Positions 34,264 to 47,100 of a stretch of 64,000 nt of DNA are shown here, piece by piece. A model generated the notes under the pieces. It was not told the DNA's origin. It did not search any database and worked only from the letters and a program-made list of their open reading frames with translations. Position 1 is the first letter of the stretch; each line of letters begins with the position of its first letter. Where the stretch lies: contig JAQFVV010012420.1 in assembly GCA_028023455.1 (NCBI GenBank), forward strand, positions 4,466,001 through 4,530,000, in the 5' to 3' direction. Position numbers and translations under genes: made by a program. The stretch is from Epiperipatus broadwayi. Lineage: Eukaryota; Onychophora; Udeonychophora; Euonychophora; Peripatidae.

Positions 34264-37200
34264 TGAAAGACATTATATATTCTTTTTATAAATAAAAATT
34301 GATTTTGTTAAATGATAATTTAAAAGGAAATTTAATTGTTTAATTTAAAAATATTAATTTTAAAAAATTGACAATTATTTGTTTTACATCTACTTTTAAA
34401 TAGACTGAAGCATTAATTATTGTTCTATTGACAAGTAGCCAAGAATGATTTCTTATTAAGAATACTGTTTTGCTCACATGAACAAAATCACCAACTATTA
34501 AATTTTAAAAAAAACATTAGATTTTAAAACTCTCAAAATGAACTTGTAAATAAATAGGTTTTGTCCCAAGAATTTGGAAACCAAGATTCAAATGAATAAT
34601 CTACTTCTTTAAGTTTTCATTTATCATAAATAGGATTGCTTTATAATCATCAGCTGCTGCAAAAATCATGATTTTTTCTACATCTTCATTTAGGCCTATC
34701 TTCTACATTTCAAATGAAGCACCATTATGAAAGTAGGATTGTCTGCTTTAGCTTAAATTTGGATAAAATTAACATTTTCTATTGGTAATCAGGTTAAACT
34801 TGCAAAATAACTTAAAATCATTATTAAACATTTTTTTTATTAATAATGAATTGTGTTTCACATAAATATTATGCTGATATTAATTATTTATAAATCGTCA
34901 ATTCTTAAACACTGGATTGAGCACTATATGCCTAATAATCAAAGCTATAAGCAAGTAATATTTTCAAAACATTTAAAATATAATGTTTAAAAATATTACA
35001 GATGTAATAAATGATAGTTTATTTTACTTTATAGATGTCACATTTAAATACAGATTATGAAATATATAAACTGTGTTATTTAATGATATTTATAATTTTA
35101 AATAATGTTTGTTTAAAAAGTAATCTATAATTATATATATATATGGGATTTGACTGATACTGTATATATATATATATATATATATGGGATTTGACTGATA
35201 CTGTATGCATTGATTACTGAGATATTATTGATATGTTTAGCTTGATATTATTTGTTAGTTTACAGTTATAAATTCCTACGACTTCATTTTCTAATGACTT
35301 TGTTTTTGTAGTGAATACTTTCTTAATTTTGAGTAATGTTTATATCCTTATAAATAATAAATTATAAATAATAATGATTAATTAATATTTAAATATTTTA
35401 TATATAAAGTTTTAAACTTATATTTAACAGGCATTTCACCTATTGCTTAGTTTTATAACTCTAAGTGCATAGATTACTAGATAGCTTGTTTTGTTTTGGC
35501 AATGTCTCAGATTGTTGATCATATATGTGTTTGTTGATTTAGACATATTAATTTACATATTGGTAACTATTAATGACATTATTATTTTATTTTTAAATAA
35601 TTTTGTTTAATTATAAATTTTGTATCCGTTATTATTCACTATTATTTGAATTATAAAATATAGAATTTCGATAGGCCACATTAGTGGATATCCAAATGTA
35701 ACTCATTGGACTTCAAGATTTATTATTAATTAGAAGAGTTTCATTTTATAATTTATAGCTTCCAAACATTTTTGTGTAATTATGAATTTGCTAGTAAGTC
35801 AATTTCTTTCTTTGTAATTTACTATTGAGAATTAATATAAAAAAATACCAATTTGTTATTAGAAAGAAGTCTAGATTTATTATCTAGTGGCGCCTTCTAG
35901 TAAAGTTACATTATGGAACTATTTATCCATTACAATATTTATCATATATTAAGAAGAATTTATTTGGAAACTTTTAATTAGCAGGTCAAGTCTACTTTAA
36001 ACAAATCAATAAAACAAACGCACATTCCAGCATTTGTTTAAACAGGCTGTTGATAAATCCCTAAACACCACGCGCGCACACACTTTTTTAATATTGATAT
36101 TAATAGAATATTTAAAATTTGATAGTTTTCACAAATATCAATTTTGAATAATGATTTCCACTGACAAATATATTTTAATTTATTTTTGTCCAGTTTTATA
36201 TAAATAAACCTATCTTTTGAATGCTAGTAATTTAATTAAATCTTAGAAAGACGATTTCTATGAACCAAATTACTGATTCTTATTAAATGTTTTAAAATGA
36301 ATAATTAGCTGAGAAATTTAGTCTTCACAATTCACTTAGCTCTTACAATACAATAGCCCATCCCAAACTTATAATGTTATCATGATAATAATACAACATA
36401 ATCTAAATCATTAAATATACTAATGTTAAGTGAAAATGAATAATAATAAAAATGTTAACTAAGAAATATATAAAAAATAAATAATAATATGAGTCTTTGC
36501 ACTAAAAAAAGTTTATTTTAGAATTTAAGTTAAGTTCATAAAATGTTTATAAACTAAAAAATCACTTTGATACAATTATTTCTATCTTTTTCAGCAGACA
36601 GAAATATTCAGTGGCAATAGTAAAGTATTTATTTTTTTACGTACATTTATTTTATTTTAAAAAGTTCTGTATTTGAAATTCAAAATTTTAAGTTGGCATT
36701 GCACAATCCTGTGTTTTCCACAGTTGAGTTTAAATATTTTGCCACAATCAGTTTTCCCACACATTTGAAACATTTATTTCATCATCATTGGTTTTCCAAA
36801 CATATTTGAAATATCCATCATTGACCGTCATTAGTTGTAGGTTTCTATATAGTTGGAATAGGGTTGATTTAATCATAACTAATTAGATTCCACTGTGACC
36901 ATTCTGATGAATCTGATTCTATTCACTTAGAAAGGAGTTCCTGTGTGCAAATTAACAATGCATAAAAACCCTCACAGTATACTGAGAAGGTTTCTGTTAG
37001 TCTCACATTAGTTTGATGGTAACTCCTATATTGACAATCAGCATGACAAATAAGAAAAGCAGAAAAGAAATTGACAAATTTTTGTACACTATTTATATTA
37101 ACAAATTTTTCTAGAGAATTCTAATTTCACAATTGTTGGAATTTTCTATTTTTATTACAAACTAAAAGTTTACATCAAAGTATAAATTATAGATTAAAGA

Positions 37201-37835
37201 TATCACATCAACATAATGGTAATTCCTTTTATTAATATAACAATATAATACAAATTTTATTTCTGATTTCCAATTTATTTTATAGAAAGTCATAATCATA
37301 TATCAAATTAATGTGTATATGCCTATATTTTGGGCTAAATTTGAATATAATCCATTATATTATATTTAGTTGCCTAAAGTATCTTACTAACATGCAATTT
37401 TATATTTTAGCCTTACATTAGTCTCCCTTTTCCAATGACCTAAAATAAACTTGAAATGGACATTACTATTTTAATATACATATTGGGAATTGTTTTTTCT
37501 CACTTCTTATTTTCAGAATGTATAATAATATGATAAATTTCAAATATTTTAAATAACAAAAATATTAGTATTTAATATTTATTAGAAGTAATTGTATAAG
37601 AGAGAGAAAATTATAAAAAATAAAATAAATTTATTTATCTATTAATTTATAATTTTTTAAAATAAAAGTGATAAGGAGGTAAAATATTTAAATAAAATTT
37701 ACTAATTTTTTTTAAAAATAGTTATCAATTAATTAAAAGTGATATTTTCTTTTTTTCTTTCTCTCTTTACATAATTGTAATGTTTTTTTTCAAATGAAAG
37801 TAAAATTAGAGGATTATCAAGTTTTTTTTAATTAA
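34264..37835. other. A+T-rich sequence with a (TA)n-linked duplication
   Basis: At 35140-35165 and 35183-35206 the word TATATGGGATTTGACTGATA followed by CTGTAT is repeated, each after a (TA)n run. A short CACGCGCGCACACAC tract lies at 36069-36083. A less A+T-rich patch at 36690-37030 has no recognised structure. Confidence 0.45.
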
Positions 37836-37839
37836 GAAA

Positions 37840-38000
37840 ATAAATAACTACAGAGGAATTTTCCAATAATTAGGGTAAGATTGGAACGTTTAATTTACAA
37901 AAGGGAAGTAAATGATATTTTTGTAGAAGAGACTCATTTGAACCACAGTTTGGCACTGTCATGATATAGTATGTGATTAATTCTAAAAAATAAAATAGGG
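37840..38000 (+). pseudogene. LINE RT scrap (weak)
   Basis: NNYRGIF (about 37844-37864) resembles the NYRxIS block that opens the RT palm in LINEs. About 80 bases on, a QFG reading (CAGTTTGGC, about 37943) sits where QxGFR is expected. Intervening residues (RLERLIYKREVNDIF) fit loosely. Nothing further supports the call. Confidence 0.3.
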
Positions 38001-39275
38001 GAGGTATCTTAAGTCATAATACATCTGATGAGAAGAAAACAACAGTAAAAGTTCAGCTGTGAAAAGATTGGTGAGAAGTTACACTTGTGGTCTGAAATAA
38101 GACTAATTTGACTACTAATTGTTACAAATGTTTTTTAAATGGATTTGCATAAAAATATATGTTAAGCTTTATCTGCAAGCATAGAAATACCAAGCTAATT
38201 ATGTAACTTGTTTTAGTATAAAAAAATGAGAAAGAAGAATATCTCTGGGACAAATATACAACAAGTTTTGTGTGTCCATTCAAAAAAATGACTATCTCAT
38301 CCTGTATTAACCTGACATAGAAATCTGAAAATTATTATATCATAAAATGGATATATTTAACTTATGTTACTTAACCTGGAAATTAATATCATTTTGAACT
38401 GAAAACTTGAAGTTACAAAAAAGTTAATGAAAGAACTATTAATGAAAATAATAAATAAATTTTAATGTGTGTTAATTAAATTTATCAGAGAAATTACTAT
38501 AATTTTAAACTGAACATTTGAGGAAACAAGACTAAAAATAATTAAAATTATATCTATAAAATTACTAAAAGAATGACACCCATGATAATAAGGTATTGTA
38601 GTGTGAACATTTACATTTACAAATACTTTTTATAATAGTAATAATAATTGAATATAATGAATAATTTTTTAGTTGTTTTGTTTTAAACATTTTCCCCCTT
38701 CCAATATATAAAAGTCTATGGCCCTTCTCATTTATGTAACAAAAATAATAGAAAGTTTTAGCTAATCTTAATTTTTTTATATTTTATTATGAAGTGTGTT
38801 TCAGATTCAATTATTAAAAAAGGGAAAGAATGTTTTAGCTAATCTTTTTTATCTTTTATTGTGAAATGTTATTTTTAGATTTAATCAATGTAATAAGTGA
38901 ATGTTAATGGAAGTAATAGGAATCAACAGGAAATAATCTTGTTTTATGAAATCATATTTCTTATATAGAAACAATAGATTTGAAAATATATCATATTTTT
39001 TAATTTTCTTATTTATTAGTTAATTTCATTAAATAATTGTTAAAAAAGTTTCTGAAATTACATTTGTTAGTGTTAAGATTTTATTCATCCAGATGTTTTT
39101 TCTGTGAATTGAAAGTATGTGATCTGACTTCATCATAGTATTGTTCTATAAGGGATTTGTAAATGATCCCACTAAAACTATTTAAATTAAGGTAGTTTAA
39201 GCATATACATTTACATTTTCTCTTGTTTATAGTCCCTAGGATCTTTGTGATCCAGAACTACTCTAGAGCAATAAT
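38001..39275. other. A+T-rich sequence, nothing recognised
   Basis: No supported feature. Confidence 0.4.
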
Positions 39276-39279
39276 GGTT

Positions 39280-39545
39280 TATATATAAGTGTGTGTGTAT
39301 TTTAGTGTTTAAATATCCAGATAATTCTCTGAATGGCAGACAGATTAAGTTCATCTTTAAAGTCCATTCACTGCATTCTATTATAGAGATTGGAAGTTAA
39401 TTTATACTTAGTCATTATACTTTACCATATGGCCAAAATATTGATAATGATGAGCATATATCATTGATCCTATCATTTTTTATTATATTAGATAGTTTAG
39501 CACTTAAGTAATATGCATACAGATGATTGTTGTTACATTACGTTC
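39280..39545 (-). pseudogene. LINE C-terminal tail scrap (weak)
   Basis: The minus strand reads YFGHMVKYND near 39420-39450, resembling the WFGHxxRM motif in the C-terminal region of RTE- and CR1-type LINE proteins, followed by MDFKDELNLSAIQRI-like residues. No RT motif is present. Confidence 0.3.
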
Positions 39546-40159
39546 TAAGCTTGTCTGTGGCTAGATAAGTAGCCTATATCTTGATATTGAACCTCTTTAA
39601 AATAGTCACAAAAGAAACAGTTGATTATTCTTGTTTAATGAATGTAATTTACAATTGTTGTAACTATTTATTTTATTTTATGCTGATTTTTTCATTCTCC
39701 TATTATATTTGCTGATTACTATTTATTGACAATGTTAATTTCTGTTTAGAATGTACATTATTGATTGTGATTTTTGGGGATGTAGATGACTGCCATCTCA
39801 CCACATATATACTATATTCCTATATTACCCCTTTTTACATTCCATTACAATACGCATTACTCTTCAGTATACAAGTATTAAACTTCCTGAATTTATAGCT
39901 TTGACACACCACTATACATTACTGTATTTCTAAACCACATTTAAAGTTTAAATATCAGTTATGGATTAATGCATCAGTTTTTTTTAATTAAATTTATAAA
40001 CACATGAAATAATTCAATTTCATCTCTCTTTTTCCATATATATATAATATTCTTTTAAATATACTTAAACTTATGATATGGACAAACTCAAGAGTATTGG
40101 TTCAGCATGTGGTGGAATAGAAGTTTTAAATATATAGATATTGATATAAGAAATTTCTA
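39546..40159. other. A+T-rich sequence, nothing recognised
   Basis: No supported feature; a 67-codon minus-strand frame at 40071-40274 overlaps the next element's left end and is not considered coding. Confidence 0.4.
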
Positions 40160-41317
40160 GGTAATACATCGTCTGATCATCCTCACCACACGATGGTGCT
40201 GTTTCTATGCTAAAGCACAGAAATATGCTGTTTACAAGGCCACTCATAGATCTTACAGCCTGTAAACTGTTCAAACACTAAGATGTTGAAGTGCACCCAT
40301 TACCACAACATGTCTAGCATGTTGAACATTATTAGTGATGAGTATGTGACACTCTCTATAGACATTACTCTTGACTATTGTACAACATATGATATGAAGG
40401 TTTCTGTAGTTGTAATGATGAAAAGTACATTAGAATGGATTTATTTATTTTTTTGGTTAAATGTATTGTAATTTATGTAAGTTAGTAAAAATTGTAACAA
40501 ATTCTCAAATGCCCCTACTTTCATTGTCAGGAGTCACAATTCACTAAATGAGGAGTGTAAATCATGATTTGGCCAAGTTCACGATCCAGTCGCGCCCTTT
40601 TCAATACTTTTTCAAGATCAAAACAGTTAAATGGCAGACAACCATTCGGTGTTGTAGTTTTTAGATTTACCTGCTACAGAAGCAGATGCGGTGGCCTTCC
40701 TTCAACCAAAAAAAAAAAATTTTTACCCAACCAGTGGTGATTTAATGAAATTAAGGCATTGTCAAACATCTGAAATAGAATGCCAATCATGTCAATGTCA
40801 CCGAAGGTGTTCCATTTGCTCATGGAATGTAGTTTGAGGGCTGCCTAATCGCTTTTTCGCAAGCGATATGGCTAATTTTTTATTGAAGCCGGGATCAGCT
40901 TACAGTGAAGCGTATTAGAGCTGAGTTGGAAATGTGTTAAAACGCTGTAAGGAATATGATGACAGATCTTAGAGAGGTCTATGGAGAAAGCCTTGTTTCT
41001 CGGAAAAAAGTTTCTTCAAAAATAATAAAAAAAAACTGAAAAAAAAAAGGTTTCTTAAAAAAAAAAAAAAGACCAGAAAAAAGAAGTGTTTGTTTTAAAA
41101 AAAAAAGACAATGTTTTAAAAAGCCAAAAAAAAAAAAAAAACATTTTTTTATTTTTAAGAAATATACATAAAAGCGGTTAAAAAAAAAAATCAAGCAAAT
41201 CCAAAAATTAAACACATAAATCAACAAAATAAAAACAGCCTGGTAACATTATATCTATTTGTTTTTCACTAGCAACAGCGCCATGGAGCAGTATGGATGA
41301 TTAGACAATGTATTACC
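40160..41317 (+). mobile_element. Merlin-derived transposon, internally deleted
   Basis: The ends GGTAATACAT(C/T)GTCT(G/A)ATCATCC (40160 and, inverted, to 41317) form a roughly 50-bp imperfect TIR that continues into GATGGTGCTGTTTCTATG / ATGGCGCTGTTGCTAGTG. Seven-base flanks atttcta and attacta may be a decayed target duplication. The interior has the N-terminal part of a Merlin transposase (40631-40995), then an A-rich tract (40998-41220) in place of the DDE core. It shares subterminal words with the element at 12279-14067. Confidence 0.7.
40631..40995 (+). pseudogene. Merlin transposase N-terminal part, truncated
   Basis: ATG at 40631 opens MADNHSVL, stop, FLDLPATEADAVAFLQ. This is the family's N-terminal block (usual sense: acidic stretch, then AxxFLQExGLLP). 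A Lys-rich slip at an A run is followed by LMKLRHCQTSEIECQSC then CHRRCSICSWNVV, the zinc-binding CxxC-type region ahead of SxRxGTW. A frameshift then gives EGCLIAFSQAIWLIFY and LTVKRIRAELEMC with NMMTDLREVYGESLV, the helical segment that corresponds to TVIDWNNYMREVC in the 15.2 kb copy. The catalytic core is absent; the reading ends in A-rich sequence. Three or more lesions. Confidence 0.65.
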
Positions 41318-42720
41318 CATTACTAGATAGAATATATATATAATACTACAAAAGAAAACAATTAAAATAATTATAGAAATAGTTTATAATTGTATAACTG
41401 TCTTTAGATATTTTATTGAAACTTTTATACAAATAACAGGAATAATAAATAGCATGTCACCAGTAAATTTTAAACTGAATTAGAGCAGTGTATGAAAAAA
41501 AAAAAAAAAAAATTAAAACAAACCAAAATCATCAATAATAATTCAAAGTGAACCATTTAGAAAAGACAAATATTTAAAATTCTATAAAATAGTGCAAAAC
41601 AAAAATTAATAATATTATAAAAATATAAAACTATGAAGTGACAAAGAAAGCTATAGAAGAGGTGCCATATAAAATAACAACTTGATATAGGAAATAAGAT
41701 TTTAACAACAATAAAAAAATAATATTATTAGAAAACACAGGATATCATTTTAAAGTACAAGAAAGAAAAAAGTTTAATACCCAAATGGTCATAAAAAGTT
41801 TGAGCACTGGAAATGTTTGAGCTGGAATGACAATTTATGGTCCATAAATCCCAGAGTCTCCCTCTATAACTGCACCAGACAATAACTATTTATAATAGTT
41901 TTTTTATGCTTAGGAGTTTGTAAATTGTTTAAAAACGGCAAGTGACAGAACAGGAGCTGAAATTCATGAACTTTTACTCTGCTACTCCTGCACTAAATCA
42001 TGTTGCACATGATTCTTAATTGAAGGACAATGATCCTAAGTTAATCCGGGTTGGTCAGAAGAACTGATCTTTAAAAATATGATTGTATTGTTATGCATGT
42101 TTCCCCATTTATAAAGATGTTATACTTCGATAGATATTACCAACATTTATGTTCAACTTATAATTATATCATAGATAGGAAAAAAATTCATTAAACCAAA
42201 TACAATAACAAATGGGAAGTTTTGGGAGAAGTATTTAATATATATTAAAGTTTTAAATATTTTAAAAATATATAGGGATATAATTTATTCATAAAATGTA
42301 TACATCATTTTAACTACAAATTAAAAATGACTGCTTCACCATTAGAATTTATTTTTTACAATATAGAATAAACAAAGTTAATTTGGATATTTCTTTCATT
42401 CGACTTCTAATTATTATTTTTGAATTCTACATTTTATTGGATTTATAAATCACTTAAAACATTTATGTTTTGTTTAATCATGATGTAAAAGTTCGAGTTG
42501 AAAATAATTGCTTAAGCTTTAATATTTTTTCAGTTATTAAAAAAAAATCAATTACAAGATATATGCACGACACACTAATACATAAAGTAGTACTTGAAGA
42601 AAACTGATTATAAAATATAAGTAAATAGTAAACCTAAGTAGACAATGTCATAGAAGAAATGTTGTATCACATTATTATCACTGCACTAATACATCATCAA
42701 GGTAGATAAACTGCAACTTT
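41318..42720. other. A+T-rich sequence; less biased patch at 41790-42060
   Basis: The patch holds words such as GGGTTGGTCAGAAGAACTGA and CTACTCCTGCACTAAATCA that look like an old repeat, but no box, terminus or second copy was found. Confidence 0.35.
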
Positions 42721-42724
42721 TCCA

Positions 42725-42922
42725 ACCAGCAAAAAAAAAAAAATTAGATACCCATTTTCTGACAGATAACTGGATGGATTTCTGGGTTCACTATGAACTA
42801 CTTACCTGGGTAAAAAACTATAGGTTTACTAGACAACTATACTTAATTAAAAAAAAACTGAATTTGACTCCAGATCATAATCATAGTAGAAAGATATTAA
42901 CCACTACATGAAAATCTTACTT
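42725..42922 (-). mobile_element. Degenerate tRNA-derived SINE
   Basis: The minus strand reads TGTAGTGGTTAATATCTTTC (A-box region, plus-strand about 42889-42908), then GGAGTCAAATTC (B-box-like, 42860-42871), with tRNA-like spacing. The body runs towards 42725, where an A-run lies on the plus strand. Boxes are decayed. Confidence 0.45.
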
Positions 42923-43084
42923 GGATATGGTCTTTTAATTGTTTACAAATTAATTCAAGAAAATGAGTTTGACAATTAATATAAAGGCAATGTCCTGTTT
43001 ATATGTTTGCACCCCTTTCTTAATTGCTGATTTGTTCTAATATATTTTGAATTAGACAAGGTTACATGGTCTTAAAATAAAAAT

Positions 43085-43215
43085 AGCTGGAAAAAAATCC
43101 ATAAATTGTATAAAACTTTTTCAACCCATGAAAGATTTCTAGTTTTATTCCAGAAATAAATTTTCAAGTGATATGTATGGTAGGCTAATACATTAATCAC
43201 TATATCAAGAGCCAA
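43085..43215 (-). mobile_element. Degenerate tRNA-derived SINE, second copy (weak)
   Basis: The minus strand carries ATATAGTGATTAATGTATTA (A-box-like) and, at the proper distance, a GGAATAAAACTAG segment in place of the B box. Same orientation as the copy 200 bases to the left. Confidence 0.35.
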
Positions 43216-44080
43216 ATTTAAAATCTGTATTAAAGATTTTGTACATTTCAGTCCTGATTACATATAAAAGCAATGTCTTACAATAATAGTCAAATATGAT
43301 TATGTGTATGTATATATAAATATTCAGATCTTATTTCAAGTCTAAGCTATTTTTGAAATGTTTTTTCTGGGATCAACAAGACGATAACAAATACTTTACA
43401 CAAACTCCTATATAGATAATAGGAATAAAAAGCAGCAATTCAACTGCAAATTTTCTTCTGAGAAAAGTAATATATGATAAATTTAAAATAATTGTATATG
43501 TATAGTTCCCCACAATGGTATGAATAGATGTGGAAATATAAAATGGATTATGGAATATATAAAAAAAGAGACATAGCACAATTAGTAAAAATAATGATGT
43601 CTTCATGAAGTAATTGCGATTTTTTTTTTTTACAAAGATCTATATAATAATAATAGAAAAACAATGTATTTTGTACAAATAACATCAATAACTGAATGCC
43701 ATATATTCTAAGTAAAGATCTGATTGAAATAAGCATAAATCCATAAAGTTTAGAAAAATACCAAGAAATGATATGATCATTAATAATATTTTAAAAAAAG
43801 TTAAATGAAAAAGTGCATAAACTTTAAAAAGATATGCACAAGATGGCTCAATAATAAAAATGTATCATGTGACTAAACTATGATAAAGAATTCTAAGAAC
43901 AAACTAGATTATAATAAAGATATAAAACAAAAGTGTCAATAGAAATGAAGAAAGCATCATTTGCAATTGCACATATTTTGAGTGCAAGGCGAAATATATA
44001 ATTAAATCTGCAGAAAAAAAATCTATAAAATAATGAAATCATTGCTTTAAAAAGCAGCTATAAATAAATAAGGAAGTAAA
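43216..44080. other. A+T-rich sequence; possibly upstream LINE sequence
   Basis: No endonuclease block could be read ahead of the LINE remnant that follows; minus-strand frames at 43373-43736 look accidental. Confidence 0.35.
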
Positions 44081-44084
44081 ACTA

Positions 44085-45085
44085 GGTATTATATAAAAAA
44101 TATCTAAATGATAAGAATATAACAGATGATTGGAAAAATGCAATAATGATATTAATGTTTAAGAAAGATGAAAAAAATACTGGAATTTAGAAACATCAGT
44201 TTTCTATTACCTGCATATAAAATATTTACCAACATCATAAATAATATGTTCAACTATTAAGAAAATTTGCATAAAAAAATCAATAGGGTATGAATTGCTA
44301 CATTGGATTTATATATTATACTACACAATTTGATTGAATAACAATCTTTGCTATAATTAAGCCTTCAGAATATCATGATCCATATGCAGCGATTGCTAAA
44401 AATGATACAAGAAATATCAGATGAAAACAAAATAAAATTAAATTTAAATATTAAACATTAAAATAATGTATCCCTTTTCAGAAAAGATTAAAATAAAAAT
44501 AGATAATATATTAAAAGGTGTCAACCATAAATACCACAAACAAATTATTAATACATATGAAGATATAATGTACATAAGTAATAATAGAATCAAATTTAGA
44601 CAGAATGCTATCAGTTCAATAATAATGTTAAGATATATGTCTATGTGCTTGAACAAAGAATTCTAATAAATATATTTGATTAATGCTTACATAAGAGTCG
44701 TATAAAAATTGCAAGCCACATATAACCTATAGAGAAGTACATATTGGGATTATATTTCATATTAGTTTCTCTCAATGTAGACTATATGATATTCAAGCAT
44801 TGAAGGAGACAGATTAAGCTTTGACTGAAGGACTTTTAACATGAAACTGTATGAAGCTAAGCTACATTGGGATTAAAAATAAAAAGTAAAATACAAGAGT
44901 GAAAAAATAAACAGTTATAAATGCCATTATTTAAAAATTCAAGAAGTTGAAACGAAACCAGGCTGAATATATTCTAAAAAGACACCTAGTTTATTGGCAT
45001 CCCAAAAGATTGTAAGAAAGATGGTACAAGATTATATGTGAGATAAATGGATAATGTGTTAAGTAATATGAAGAAAAGAAGCTAA
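44085..45085 (+). pseudogene. RTE-like LINE reverse transcriptase remnant
   Basis: At 44110-44185 the plus strand reads NITDDWKNAIMILMFKKDEK, the block that precedes the RT in RTE-type LINEs (WxxAxIxxIFKKGDxxDxxNYRPIS). Next come remnants of NIYQHHK / Q-GMNCY (44215-44310) where IYKIF...QxGF is expected. At 44516-44570 GVNHKYHKQIINTYEDI matches the segment GIxxKYIxLIxxIYE between palm blocks. Near 44990-45045 GIPKDCKKDGTRLYV recalls the C-terminal WRPRDxKRxxGRPxxRW motif. The active-site box is not readable. Heavily frameshifted and internally deleted. Confidence 0.55.
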
Positions 45086-45228
45086 GAATAAAAAAACTTC
45101 ATACTGGTGTTGGTAAATAATCTGGATGTTCAATTTTTCTTCCCTTACCACCATTACCCTTTTTTATGTGGTAATAAAATATTAATTTTAATAAAAGAAA
45201 AAATTATCTGCCATAATGCATGTATAAA

Positions 45229-45472
45229 GTATATCATATAATACTAAATCATTCATGCACTTTACTACTGTTACACAATGCTTTATTTATCACCCTCTTT
45301 TACAGTCTACAGTTTCGATTGCCCCAGCAATCTTATTTAGTACTACAACATAATACAAACATATGAATATAAATATAAATATACATGAACAAAAATTGTG
45401 AAAGAGTGTGGTAAATAAAGCATTGTGTAACAGTAGTAAAATACATGGATGATTTAGTATTATATGATATAC
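45229..45472. repeat. Long inverted repeat, 69-bp arms
   Basis: The left arm 45229-45297 and right arm 45404-45472 are reverse complements over all 69 positions with about five or six mismatches (GTATATCATATAATACTAAA outermost). The 106-base loop is unrelated. The minus-strand 67-codon frame across it is not considered coding. Confidence 0.8.
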
Positions 45473-46100
45473 ATTTGCCAATGCAATAAGCAAGATTAGT
45501 TATCATATATAAAGTAGATGGATTCAGATTTTAATGGTAATTTACTATCTCATCAGCTGAATCAGAATCTCAGAAATCATGAACAGATAATCAAACATTG
45601 ATCATAATTTTATATACATATTAAAATATGTTATTCTTTGTTTCAAAATTTAATATATCTTAAAAGCTTGCATTTGCAAATTAATTTGTATTTAAAATGA
45701 TAATGTAATAATAAACACATCAAAATAAGACAGAAATTTTGTCTTACCGATTTTATTATAATTTTATTTCCACTTCACTATTTATTTGACTAACTTTACA
45801 TATTATGTTAATATAGCTGATAAATTGTATTATTCTTCTTTCATCAGGTTTCTATTTGGCTTAGTAAACATTTAGTACTGAGCACCATAATCATAAATTT
45901 GTTTATTATTCTTAATATGTAAATGGGCAAATTTCAATTCTACCAGTTTGATAAACATCATCATTATTTATGGTGTAAAGCCTTCTTTCTTTTTCTTTTG
46001 CTGTCATTATTTGGCTGCACAATAGTTTGACACTTTGTGAATTAAAGCTGTGTCCATGTTCTGTTTCATGATTAAAGAACACAGACATATATATATATAT
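45473..46100. other. A+T-rich sequence, nothing recognised
   Basis: A (TA)n run at about 46087-46100 directly precedes the LTR-like unit. Confidence 0.4.
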
Positions 46101-47100
46101 TGTAACGGAATATATGCCGTTACATTATTTTAAAATGAAAAAAAAAGATGTAAATAAAATTTGATTTTTAAAAAGAAAAAAACTAAAAACGAAAATAAAA
46201 GTTGTTTTATATATAGTCGTGTGGCACTTTAAAACTTTTAAAAATAAAATATTTGAAAGTAATTTTTTTTTGTAAAAAGTAAAGATATAAAGATTAATAT
46301 TTTAAAAATAGAAATAATGTTGATTTCTATAGTCTTAGAAAATGGAAATGATTGTCTTATTAATTAAATGATTGTTCAAAAGCAAACTACCTCGTGAGGC
46401 GTAAAATAAATTAAATGGTCAGATAAGAGAATACAAAGGAATTAAATGACCAATCCAAACACGAAACTGACAACGGACCATAACTGAAACACGAATGGAT
46501 TAGTGACGTCTTGTCGTTGAATCTCAAGATCTAATGATAAGAGACTAATAAAAATATAAAAGAAAATTATTATTATAATTGTTATCTGAGAGCTGACTAT
46601 GAATAGATCGTTATAACTGCTTATTGAGATTTTCAGATGTGGAAGTCTGCAATAAATTTAATTTTCCGGACAACCAGCTGAGTTGGATGACAGTTCTGAA
46701 AATGTAGTACAGTTTCATTTCAAAGAAGGACAAAATCTACAAAGTGATCAGAAGATGGCTTCTCAATCTATTAATCCGTAAAGTATGAACTATTGTATCT
46801 ATCTAATAACTTTCCTAAAATTGAAGTAATTAATAACTGAAAATAAGAACTCTTATCTGACTTAAAGAATGCAAATTCAATTATTGATATTTTTTTTATG
46901 TAAATGTTTAAGCAATCTTTCAGTTCTTTTTTGTGTGTATTATATTTTAACTAAAAATGTATTAAATTTAAAGTTGTTTATAGACGCTTGCATGGATTCG
47001 TTTGGGTTAATTATATTTTGGTTTTCATATTTGATAAAATATATAGATATTGATATATATATGATACCTTAGGTGAGTATGAAATGTATTTATTCGGATG
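46101..47100 (+). repeat. LTR-like unit with palindromic start (3' end undefined)
   Basis: It starts with TGTAACGG, an 8-base spacer and CCGTTACA, the same design as the candidate LTR start at 3364. It includes a less A+T-rich part (46380-46800) with CGTCTTGTCGTTGAATCTC and a donor-like TTAGGTGAGTATG near 47068-47080. No matching end, second LTR, primer site or coding region was found, so a solo or truncated LTR is only one explanation. Confidence 0.3.

Noticed and set aside
40979-41227. 82-codon minus-strand Phe-rich frame
   Set aside because: Produced by A-rich low-complexity sequence that replaced the Merlin catalytic core.
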